Of a DNA stretch of 64,000 nucleotides, positions 11,401 through 21,073 are shown piece by piece. Numbering within the stretch: the stretch's first letter is position 1; each line of letters opens with the position of its first letter. The notes beneath the pieces are model-generated. The model was given only the letters and a program-made list of their open reading frames with translations, did not search any database and had not been told where the DNA came from. The position numbers and the translations under genes are program-made. The stretch is from Warburgia ugandensis (Eukaryota; Streptophyta; Magnoliopsida; Canellales; Canellaceae): positions 39,131,217 to 39,195,216 of the forward strand of contig CP141139.1 in the NCBI GenBank assembly GCA_035236585.1. The letters run 5' to 3'.

Positions 11401-13876
11401 TCTATTAGAGTGTAAATAAGCCAACTAGAAAGGGAGAGGGGGGCAAGAAGAAGCAAATCCATACCAATTTTTCCATTGCTCATTAATTTGGATTCATCTT
11501 CAGATTCTCGGGAAGAATCAACAATAACAATGGTATCACACAACCTGGTTACTGCAGCTTCCTCATTACTGAGCACAACTACCTGGGAAGAAACCACATA
11601 GTTACAAAACCATCAACTGCCGAAGTAATTTTGTAAGCAAAACAGAGGAAATCTAGAACAGTTGCTATCAATAGATCAGTATGTCAGTAAATACAGAATA
11701 TTTTACAGGTAAGGTGGAGATCAACAAATTAGTTACCAGAATTGGTATTGGAAACAATATGGTTAAAATTTCAGGATTGAATCCATTCTCCCTATGGAAA
11801 AACATGGCAAAAACTGTAAGCAACAGCGTGCAATCCCTAGTCACACACATGTGCGCGCAAGCAGTATTGTACTACATGTTGAACAACCATTTATGTAAGC
11901 CACTTGACCAAGAGTAAACAAGATAGAGTTCATCGTTGGTTTATATAAGTATATATAAATTAAAGTTATGTATTGATTAAAGTAAACCTTTAAGTTAAAG
12001 AAACATATGACAGTTTAATAAAGGATAGCAGAAACTGCATAAAAAGTATTCTTCCAACACAAAAAACTGCAATCAGGACTGGGCTTGCAAGTGACCTGAA
12101 TATTTACCTTGGGACAGAGCACAGGAAGATGCTCAATATAAGCAATACTAACTTCTGCAATGCCGAGATCATTTAGCAGCTTTACTGCTCCCTTCAACTG
12201 ATTCCATGTTACAATTTGACCATGCATTTGCTGAAAAGTAGAAAAGTAGTTTAAGAAAGTAAAACTCTTCAGCATGCTCCTCAACCATAATGGGCACAGA
12301 CATTGTGTTGCCTTGTCATTGTGTGGCACTACCTCAGCATCAAGCTGGGAATTTCTTTTAACTTCTTCAAACAACAAACATTTGCCTGTCTGTCGGACAG
12401 ACAGGCAATTAACCAACTCCAAAGCCTCACGTAGTCTTCTACAATTATCTTCACCAAGAAAATTCTTGCCACTAGAGTGCAGAATACTGCAAAGCAAGCT
12501 AGCAGAACTCTTTTCTTTGCCATTGTGATGTGACTGCCTCTTACGTTTACCATTTGGAGAGTTTTTAGTAGAGTTGAATGAATCTTGACTGCCTATGCTG
12601 GCCGAATCCAACTTAGTTTCTGCTCCATCGGGCGAGTTACCGGGCATAGATGATAGGTCATGCAATATCTCATTAAATGCTGAGTCCGCAAATGATGTGG
12701 TGGTTTGATCATCATGATCTGACCGAGCCCTTTCTTGGTCAGATAGTTCTGGTTGTATCTGGACTTCACTTTTCTTTTCAAAAGGAACAAGAACTATGAA
12801 ATCATTACACTGAATTGAAGTTATGAGACTCCCCATCCTCATCTTTATACCCTTCCAAAGTGAAAAAAACAAACAGCTCAACCAACAATACAAACAATAT
12901 ATTAATGAATCAAAGAGGCTATAACTAAAAAATCAAATAGATTTTCTAAATATCATCCAATTAACAGAGTTCTTGAAACACCAGAAATTTGGAAAGTATG
13001 AAATGCAGAGACTAAAGGAACAATAAGGAAAAGCAGTTGATTTTTTTCCCTTATTCACTGACAACAGATCGTTGGCTAGTTTATGGTCCTGGAAGGAAGA
13101 CAAGGTTCACCTCCTTTATGATATTCCCCGCACTGATTTGGCCAGGACTATTCCACTGAGTCCTCCTATGATGAACAAAAGGATGAAGGCTACATGACAG
13201 ATTTTCAAAAAGAATGACCCTGCCTCTTTTGCAATGCGGCTATGATTGCATAGACAATCATTTAAAGAAGAAGGAATTATACAATTTGTCAAAGGAGAAT
13301 TAAAAGGACTTTTACAAATGGGAAAGCTCATTGTCCAAAATATTATCAAATTACCACAGTTCTTATAACACCAGAATCTTGAAAACTTGTAAGTTCAGAA
13401 AGCTAAGCAAAAACAAGAGAATACAGTTTATTGTTTTTCCTTGATGGCTGAGTGCAGATCAAAGAGTCACCAGAATAATTGCATAGAAACTTAAAAAATC
13501 CAAGGGAAGTTGTCACAAACATTGTTTAGTTACTATCAGAGTTCTTACAACATAAGAAAGTTAGAATATGAAAAAAATTTGATCAAAGTAAGATAAAATT
13601 TGATTTTTTTCAACTAGCTACCAGTATGAAGATTTTACCGGGAAATTGCACAGTCCGTGGAAAATTAAAAATCGGAAAGAGGAAAGAAGCAAAGAACTCG
13701 TCAAATGAAACTGCTACCTTGATAAAGAGATGGAAATTGGGATACATTTTTGCCGGAAGAAATGATTCCTTCAAGAGAGTTTTTAGGTCTTCAACCGTGC
13801 GATTCGGAGAGATTGAAACCCTAGTTGATTCACCGGCGAGGGTCCGAACCTCGATTTCTCTCTCACCATCCACCAT
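5477..13876 (-). CDS. HRQ1: ATP-dependent DNA helicase HRQ1-like, 15 exons, C-terminus not in window
   Basis: RecQ-like superfamily 2 helicase; the Arabidopsis orthologue acts in the nucleus in DNA crosslink repair. Exons (minus, transcript order): 13876-13718, 12851-12333, 12230-12108, 11582-11465, 11363-11266, 8399-8235, 7702-7634, 7543-7421, 7340-7191, 7009-6878, 6766-6687, 6477-6383, 6286-6219, 5719-5618, 5547-5477. All junctions have GT-AG and keep one frame, giving about 690 residues. Residues 1-53 are a ubiquitin-like domain (REIEVRTLAGES), as in plant HRQ1. A basic NGKRKRQ near 150 may be a nuclear signal. Helicase motif I is ATSTSSGKS (474-482), motif II DEAH (584-587), motif III TAT (622-624). 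The ATG at 13876 begins the ubiquitin-like fold. The second RecA lobe and DUF1998 region are absent down to position 1; the last visible exon ends in phase 2 at a good donor, so I infer continuation beyond the left edge. Truncation is the alternative. The last two exons are the least certain. Confidence 0.88.
8010..8191 (-). mobile_element. Au-type SINE, copy 2, with perfect 16-bp target duplication
   Basis: Same family as copy 1, full length. AGTGAAACCACAAAAA occurs directly at both sides (7994-8009 and 8193-8208). It lies in the HRQ1 intron between exons 6 and 7, in the same orientation as the gene. The upstream duplication begins about 25 bases after the exon 6 splice donor. Confidence 0.95.
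9320..9515. repeat. Degenerate direct repeat, period about 114 bp
   Basis: A block starting GTACAAAA and ending ACCACGTGTTGG or ACCACATGTTGG occurs at about 9329-9397 and 9443-9507. It lies inside the 2.8-kb HRQ1 intron 5. The rest of that intron (8400-11260) shows no other recognisable feature apart from the hairpin at its start. Confidence 0.5.
11101..11249. repeat. Perfect 30-bp inverted repeat around a 21-base C/G tract
   Basis: The 30 bases at 11101-11130 are the exact reverse complement of 11220-11249 (core CATTTGGTCAAGTGAATGTG). The 89-bp spacer holds 21 consecutive C at 11144-11164. In the HRQ1 pre-mRNA (minus strand) this is a hairpin with G21 in its loop. It begins 15 bases after the GT donor of exon 5 (donor at 11265-11264). 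Confidence 0.95.
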
Positions 13877-14436
13877 GTTCAGATGATTTCTTGTTAATCT
13901 TTCCGGAATCTGAATTTCCCGAGGGGATTGAAGTTGAAACACTTTCTGGCCGTCGCGTGTTTTTCTTCCCGCAAAGTTTGTCCGTTGAGGGTGAAACCCT
14001 ACAGAGTTTTGGCGCGAATGCAACTACGTGGCAGTGAAACATATGTCCACATTAACTTCCAGCCCACGTTGGAAAATCTCTGCATTCGTCCTCTCTTCCC
14101 GTTGAACTTGTAAAATCATCGGTAACGCAATTGCAAGGTTTTTGCCCATGCCAAATGGATACGCATCGCGTAAGATACAGGCCAACAATAATCAACAGGT
14201 CAGATTTTGCTGGCAGAACAACAAACACCATTTTAAAATTTAAGGGTCTAGGATCATCGATCAAGACAAAGAATCCCGTAGGTGTAGACGCCGCCCTTGT
14301 GAGTTATTGTTCTTTTTTAAGATTTAACTATTTAAACCGTTCTACAACTACTACTTTTGGACGTGTAAATAATGAATAAAAATAATTCAAAGGAAAAATA
14401 AGAACGAAATTTTTTGTGCAAACCATCTTAAGGGGG
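13877..14436. promoter_or_regulatory. Presumed HRQ1 5' UTR and promoter region
   Basis: This lies immediately upstream of the HRQ1 start codon on the minus strand. I do not see a convincing TATA box at a standard distance; the assignment rests only on position. Confidence 0.35.
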
Positions 14437-14650
14437 TTTATTTAATTGCACATCTTTAGCGTTTCTGAGATATCATGGCACATCTCAAATGTGCAGCTTA
14501 TTTAACTGCAATATCTTCGGCATATCTAAGATATCAAGTTTATTTAACTGTGATATCTTTGGTACTGTAATATCTCTGGCATATTTGAGATATCGTATTT
14601 ATTTAACTATGATATCTTCGGCAAATCTGAAACATCAAGTTTATTTAACA
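14437..14650. repeat. Tandem array of 41-42 and about 60 bp units
   Basis: TTTATTTAA-headed units start at 14437, 14498, 14539, 14598 and 14640. Each contains ATATCTT(C/T)GG and a GAGATATC-like block. The alternation of about 60 and 42 bp suggests a partial internal duplication within the longer units. Confidence 0.75.
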
Positions 14651-14780
14651 TAAGTAGAAGTTGATATGTTTATCATTTTAGAAATATGCCAAACCCTATT
14701 TACAGTGTAAAATTTAATCAATTGTAGAGAGAGAAATTATCTTGAAAATCAGTGTTTTTAGTGAGAGAAGAAGAGGGTGT

Positions 14781-15063
14781 CTTCAATGTGGGAACCTGAT
14801 GCCATTTCCTTTCCCTCACGCCATTTTCTGTTCTGGCGCTCTTACAACACAAAACACTACAAACGGTGACTTCAATGCGGGAACCTGGTGCCATTTCCTT
14901 TCCCTCATGCCAAAACTAGTGCGTCTTCAATGCAAAACACTACAAACGACGACTTCAACATGGGAACCTGATGCCATTTCCCTTCCCTCATGGCAAAACT
15001 AATGCGTCTTCAATGCAAAACACTGCAAACGACGACTTCAACATGGGAACCTGATGCCATTTT
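14781..15063. repeat. Tandem array, four units of 83-89 bp
   Basis: Units begin with CTTCAA at 14781, 14870, 14953 and 15036. Each contains GGGAACCTG(A/G)TGCCATTT; the first three are followed by CCCTCA. Copies 2-4 are the most alike. The array ends about 100 bp before the copia insertion site. Confidence 0.85.
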
Positions 15064-15165
15064 CCGATCTAACAAGGACTTTGATTCAAAAATCTGTGAA
15101 GAAGTGTATTTCCATCACGCCAATGTATTTCTACAACAGAAGTAGGGTTTTTTGGGGGAAGTTCT

Positions 15166-15494
15166 TGATGACGTCCATCCCCATAATCATGCCCGAAGAA
15201 TCCTACAAAATAAGGCAAGTCAATTAAATGTAATCTTAATCTGATTAGAAGTCCTAATCAGAGAAGGAAAAGGAAAGTAGGATGAGAATCCTACTAGGAA
15301 ATTTTTCGCCTCCTCTGACCTCTATAAATAGGACCAGAGGCAGAGCCAAAATCATCAAAACAGAATAGGTGTAATCCTTTCTCATAGTGAAGATATTCCT
15401 CTCCTGCTCTCGTGAACGTAGGCTATACATAGCTAAACCACGTAAACCCTTTTTGTGTTCTGTGTGATTTAGGTCCTAACTGTCATGCCTAACA
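15166..15494 (+). repeat. 5' LTR of copia element 1
   Basis: 329 bp, TG...CA. A TATA-like CTATAAATAGG lies near 15322 and the LTR ends at GCCTAACA, two bases before the primer binding site. It matches 20722-21068 throughout. Confidence 0.95.
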
Positions 15495-15496
15495 AG

Positions 15497-15508
15497 TGGT
15501 ATTAGAGC
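15497..15508 (+). other. Primer binding site, initiator tRNA-Met type
   Basis: TGGTATTAGAGC differs by one base from the usual plant copia site TGGTATCAGAGC and starts two bases after the LTR. Confidence 0.93.
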
Positions 15509-15569
15509 GGGTGAACACAGAAGAAGACTACCGGAAAAGAGCCAGCGATGTAGGTGATTGATCGGACCT

Positions 15570-15745
15570 AGGCCAAGAGCAGCCTAGATCCACGTTCATA
15601 CTTGGACCAGGTGCAGCCCAAATCCACGTTTAGACTTGGGCTAGGTGTGGCCCAGATCCACGTCTAGACTCGGGCCTGGTAGGGCCGAAATCCACAATCG
15701 AAACTAGCCCAGGTGCGGCCCAGCTCAAGTCCAAGCCTAGACTAT
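15570..15745. repeat. 34-bp minisatellite in the copia leader
   Basis: ATCCAC recurs at about 15588, 15622, 15656 and 15690, separated by GGCCCAG/GCAGCCC-rich blocks. It lies between primer site and gag, unlike the compact leaders of many copia elements. The leader to 16700 otherwise holds no coding sequence that I recognise. Confidence 0.75.
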
Positions 15746-16739
15746 GTTTGGACATAGACAAGCCCCGCCCAAATCATGTTCAGACCCAGGCCGAGTGGAA
15801 GCCCAGATCACATTGAGGGCTCAGATTGGTTGATCATGGAACGACCCAGATCATCCAACTAGAGAACAATCCAAGTCATCCAATCAGAGATCAACCCAGA
15901 TCAAATGACCTAGATCGCTGATTAGAGGAATGACCCTATAAGATCAATAAGAGAAAAACCTAAGGTAAAGAACCATTCTCTAGTAAGACTACTTGCAAGA
16001 AAAACCAACAAAATGGAGGAGGGGTGCTAGGGTTCTAGCTGGCCAAAGAAAAACCCAACCAAAACCCATTTAGGAGGGGGGGGTTGCTAGGGGGTGTGGG
16101 TGTGGTTGAGGGGAGGAAAGGGGTTTTCAACCAACCGGTGGAAAAGTCAACCGAAAACCCTTATATAGACCTAAAAAGGAGGAGGAAAGGGTAATAGTTG
16201 GGTTTTGGTTAGCCGATAACTACTGATCGAAACCAAAAGAAAAAAAAACGCGAAGAAACAAAGAAACTTATCTAATTGGAGACACACAACAGGCTGAGAA
16301 GTAATCCAACTCGCCGGAGACAATCCACCCAGAAATGCAACAAGATCGCTGCCTCAACCAAGGGAAGCAAACCACACTCAGGAAGTGAAGGAGATAAGGT
16401 TAGGGTTTTTCTTGATTCCTATTCCTTTTATACGGTGCCTAAAATCAATAGGGCATTAGTTGATATTGACACCCCCCATCTCCCAGAACTAGCAGATTGA
16501 AAAATTAATAATGAGACACTCTCTACAGTCTAAAACAGAATTGTTCAAAATTACAGAGGGCACTCCTACATTGTTAATCAGCACCCACTAAATTGATAAA
16601 GATACCCCCTTGAACAGAAAATTCAAGGTACCCCTAAAATTGTTAAAAATACCCTTCCTAAGGGTTTTGACTATTCTGGACTCATCTGCATACTCCATTC
16701 TTTCTAATTCTACTTAGAAAAGGTAGACATAGAGTTTGA

Positions 16740-17700
16740 AACCATGGAGGAGACCAGTTCTGAGAATATCATGGCTTGGGCCATGATAAAATTATACTCT
16801 ATGGAAACCTAGAATGGAAAACCTTTTGCACTGCAAAGATCTTCATAACCCCTTAGATGATCATGGAAAAAGACTGGATAAAAATGAATAAGAAAACCAT
16901 AGGTTAGATCCGACAATGGATTAATCACAGTGTATTTTACCACGTTGCTCAAAAAGAGAATGCTTATATTTTTTGGAAAAAGTTAGAGAATATGTATCAG
17001 GCTAAAACCACTCGAAATAAGGCCTTGCTGATAAAAAGGCTTGTTAATCTAAAGCTAAGGAGCGGAATGACTGTGGCTGAACATACTAGTGAATTTCAAA
17101 TTTTGGTTAATCAGCTAGGAATAGTGGCATTACAACTTGGAGATGAATGACAAGCTCTACCATTACTGAGCTCACTACTTGAAAGCTGGGAGACACTAGC
17201 AATTTTACTTAGCAACTTAGCACCAGAAGGAAAGTTGACCATCGCTATGGTCAAAGACGCGCTATTTAATAAGGAGACCAGAAGGAAAGAAGCCAGCATA
17301 GACTAGGCACATGCCTTGGTAACAGAAAACAAGCACACTGGGAGAGACATGCAAAGGGGAAGGAGCAAGAGTAGACCAAGAGAGAGATTGCAAACTCGCA
17401 ACAGATAAAAAAGTCAATCCATAGGCCAGTTCAAGTGTTATCATTGTAGCACTCTGGGCATATGAAGAGAGATTGTCGAAAACTGAAGAAAGAGATGAAT
17501 CATAGCAAGCCAAAGGAGGACAATGGTGAAACACTAGTCACCATTGCTCAGGACATAACAGTACTCACTACTAAGGAAGAGTCATGCCTGTATCAAGAGC
17601 GAAGCAGAGTGGGTGATAAATACAACAACTTTCTATCACGCCACCCCACACAAGGACTTCTTCATCACATACAAAGGAGACTTTGACACTATTAAGATGG
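16740..17700 (+). pseudogene. Copia element 1 gag, decayed
   Basis: A UBN2-type gag reads through 16850-17110 (for example QKENAYIFWKKLENMYQ and KALLIKRLVNLKL) with an in-frame stop near 17148 and others later. The nucleocapsid zinc knuckle CYHCSTLGHMKRDC (about 17435-17478) is broken by a one-base deletion between the glycine and histidine. The protease that should follow (17700-17880) is too degraded to define. Confidence 0.85.
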
Positions 17701-17892
17701 GGAATAACAGTTCCTTAAGAATAGTTGGGATTGGTGATGTGTAGATAAAGACAAATATAGGCTGCATAGTAGTACTTAAGGATGTGTGACACATACAAGA
17801 ACTCAGACTGAACCTGATATCAATCCTGGCTCTTGACAAAAAGGTTACACTAACTACTTTGGTAACGGTACCTGGAAACTGATGAAAGGGCT

Positions 17893-18840
17893 ATGATCAT
17901 GGCTAAAGGACACATATGCAACACAATGTATAAGACCCACACAAGAATATCTAAAGACAGCTTTAATGTAGTCAAGAATGAAGGATCTATAAACCTTCGG
18001 CACAAAAGACTCGGCCACATGGGAGAGAAAGGTTTGTTCACACTTTCAAAGAAGCAGCTCATCAAACTAGCTAAAGGTATAGCCATTAATCCATGCAATT
18101 ACTGTTTATTTGGCAAGCAACATAGATTTGCCTTCTCCTCTTCTAGTAATAAAAGAAATGAAATATTGAGTTTGGTGTACTCTAATGTATATAGTCCCAT
18201 TGAAGTAGAATCATTGGGTAGGAACAAATATTTTGTAACCTTTATAGACGATGCATCTAGGAGGGTATGTGTGTACTTTGTAAAGAATAAATAACAGGTA
18301 TTCAAATGCTTCAAAAGATTCCATGCAATGGTGGAGCGACAAACTAAAAAGAAGCTCAAAAGAGTAAAAATAGACAATGGAGGAGAATACACATCAAAAG
18401 AGTTCATGGAGTATTGCACAACACGCTGCATTCAACACGAGAAGACAGTTCCACGTACCCCACAGCACAATGGAGTAGTTAAGAGGATTGACTGAACCAT
18501 TGTGGAGAGAGTAAGATGCATGCTTAGTATGGCTAAGCTACCTAAGCCATTATGGGGTGAATCTGTGAAGATTGCCTGCTATTTGATCAACAGGTCACCA
18601 TCAGCACCACTTGACTTTGGAGTTCCAGAATAGAAGTGGACCGACAAGAAAATGACCTATGCATACCTGAGGGTATTTGGGTGCAGAGCTTTTGCACATG
18701 TATCTAAAGAGATGAGACAAAAGCTAGACCTAAAATCTACCCCATGTATCTTCATCGGGTATGGAGATGAAGAATTTGGATACAGATTGTGGGACCCTGA
18801 GACGCGAAGAATCATGTGTAGCAAAGATGTCATATTTTAG
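17893..18840 (+). pseudogene. Copia element 1 integrase, catalytic Glu lost
   Basis: The GAG-pre-integrase zinc domain (LRHKRLGHMGEKG ... CNYC) is at 17990-18110 and the core begins near 18230 (FIDDASRRV). The second catalytic Asp is in DNGGEY near 18375. At the D35E position the motif PQHNGVVKR (about 18460-18485) has Lys instead of Glu, followed by a stop. Further stops occur at 18292 and 18631. The C-terminal part (18652-18840) contains the usual LRVFGCRAFAHV and CIFIGYGD blocks. Confidence 0.92.
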
Positions 18841-19129
18841 GAGAATCAGTTCTATGAAGATCCAAGAAAGGCTTAAGATACCAGCACTCCAGCTCTAGTA
18901 CTAGATTCAGCACCCATTCAGATTGACTCAGAAGTTGCATCAGAAGCTGAACTATAGGCAGAGGAGTTCGACACGGGGAGCATCAGTCCCCTATACCAGA
19001 AGATATTACAACATCAAATGTTGAATCATCACCTCAGCCAAAGATATCAACAAGAGGACGTATTCTGATTCCATCACAGAAATATTCCAAATCAAAATAT
19101 ATCATGCTTACTGATGATGGGGAGCCAGA

Positions 19130-20700
19130 GAATTTTTAGCAAGCCCTTGCACATGCTGACAAGGGCAAATGGGTGCAAGCTATATAAGAAGAAATTAGCT
19201 CATTAAAGAAAAATCGGACATATGAGCTAGTGATACTTCCAAAGGGGAAAAGAACACTGAAGAACAATTGGGTCTTCAAGGTGAAAAGAGGAGGCAATAA
19301 AGAACTAGTCAAGCACAAAGCATGATTGGTCGTTAAAGGTTTTAAGAAGATGAAAGGAATAGACTTTGACGAGATCTTCTCACTAGTAGTAAAGATGACA
19401 TCAATTAGGATTATACTCGAATTGACGGCAAGACACAACTTGGAGCTTGAACATATTGATGTCAAGACAGCTTTTCTACATGGAGATCTCAAGGAAGAGA
19501 TATATATGGAACAACTAGAGGGTTTCGAAGTCGAAAAGAAAAAGCATCTAGTATGCAAGTTGAAGAAAATTCTTTATGGCCTCAAGTAAGCCCCAAAACA
19601 ATGGTATAAGAAGTTTGACTCATTCATCACAAGTCAAGGTTTCAAAAGAACAGTACAGATCAGTGTATGTACGTCCAGAGATTACCTGAGGGTAAATTCA
19701 TCATTCTACTGCTCTATGTAGATGACATGTTGATAGTTGGATCAGATAAGACCATGATTAACAGGTTGAAGAGAGAGTTATCTAAGTCTTTTGACATAAA
19801 AGACTTAGGGGCAGCTCAACAGATCTTGAGGATGAAGATTACACATGACAGGAAAACAAGGAAGTTGTAGTTGTCAGTGGTTGTCACAGGAAAAATATGT
19901 TGAACGAGTAATCAAGAGGTTCAGCATGGAGAGCGCCAAGCCAGTCAACACTCCACTAGGCAATCATTTCAAATTAAGCAAGAAGATGTGTCCCTCAACA
20001 CCACAAGAAACAGATAAGATGGCTAAGATTCCCTACTCATTGGCAGTTGGGAGTTTGATGTATGCAATAGTGTGCACAAGGCCAAATATTGCTCATGCAG
20101 TAAGAGTCGTGAGCAGATTTCTTTCAAATCCAGGCAAAGATCATTGGGAAGCCGTGAAGTGGATACTATGGTACATGAAGGGCACATCTAAGTTGTGCCT
20201 GTGCTTCGGAAGTACAAATACACTCTTTGAAGGTTACATAGATGCTGATATGGCTAGAGATCTTAATGGAAGAAAGTCAACATTATGGTTCATTTTCACT
20301 TTTGTAGGGGGAGTTGTATCATGGCATTCCAAGTTGTAGAAGTGCGTAGCTCTATCGACTACAGAAGTTGAATATATTGCCGTAGCTGAAGCAGGCAAAG
20401 AAATGTTGTAGATAAAGCGGTTTCTTCAGAGCTTGGTATCACACAGGAAGAATATAAGATACATTGAGACAATCAAAGTGCTCTAGACCTAAGCAAGAAC
20501 TCAATGTATCATGTATGCACCAAGCACATTGACATACAGTATCACCGGGTACGAGAGGTGACAGAAGAATAGATGCTAAAGCTGGAAAAGATTCACATTG
20601 ATGAAAATCCTACAGATATGTTGATAAAGGTGGTAACCTATGAGAAGCTACTGCTATGTAAAAACATAGCAGGCATGAGTTCAGACTAGTGGAGTATGGC
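19130..20700 (+). pseudogene. Copia element 1 reverse transcriptase and RNase H, decayed
   Basis: RT begins near 19140 and continues through VKTAFLHGDLKEEIYMEQ (19460-19515) to an intact LLLYVDDMLIVG box (about 19706-19742). Stops or frameshifts interrupt near 19323, 19588 and 19868. RNase H begins near 20230 (YIDADMARD) and runs to about 20690 with several stops (20338, 20410). The arrangement RT after integrase confirms copia. Confidence 0.93.
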
Positions 20701-20720
20701 ATGGGGATGGAGGGGGATAA
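20701..20720 (+). other. Polypurine tract of copia element 1
   Basis: A purine-rich run (GGATGGAGGGGGATAA) ends directly before the 3' LTR start at 20722. Confidence 0.85.
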
Positions 20721-20721
20721 T

Positions 20722-21068
20722 TGATGATGTCCATCCCCATAATCACATCCAAAGAATCCTGCAAAATAAGGCAAGTTAGTTAAACATAATCTTAATCTGA
20801 TTAGAAGTCCTAATCAAAGAAGGAAAAGGAAAGTAGGATTATAATCCTACTAATAAACTTTTCACCTCCTCTGGCCTCCATAAATAGGACCAGAGGTAGA
20901 GCCAAAATCATCATAATAGAATGGGTGTAATCCTTTCTCATCGTGAAGATATTCCCCTCATCCTCTCGTGGGCGTAGGCTACACATAGCCTAACCACGTA
21001 AACCCTTTTTGTGTTCTAAGTGTGATTGCATTTCTATGTGATTTAGATCCTAATTGTTGCGCCTAACA
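20722..21068 (+). repeat. 3' LTR of copia element 1
   Basis: 347 bp, homologous to 15166-15494, with an extra segment of about 18 bp around 21020-21045 that looks like a local duplication of GTGTGATT-containing sequence. It is followed by the target duplication GTTCT. Confidence 0.95.
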
Positions 21069-21073
21069 GTTCT

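Larger units (their letters stand above)
15166..21068 (+). mobile_element. Full-length inactive Ty1/copia retrotransposon
   Basis: Two LTRs (15166-15494 and 20722-21068) begin TGATGA and end CTAACA, and the element is bracketed by the perfect 5-bp duplication GTTCT (15161-15165 and 21069-21073). Internal order is gag, protease region, integrase, RT, RNase H, which is the copia order. Many stops and frameshifts make it non-functional in cis, and the integrase catalytic glutamate is replaced. The LTRs differ at many positions, including about 18 extra bases in the 3' LTR, so insertion is not recent. Confidence 0.96.

Noticed and set aside
12274-12790. ORFs on both strands overlapping HRQ1 exon 2
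   Set aside because: They are shadows of the real frame, which is longer and keeps phase across introns.
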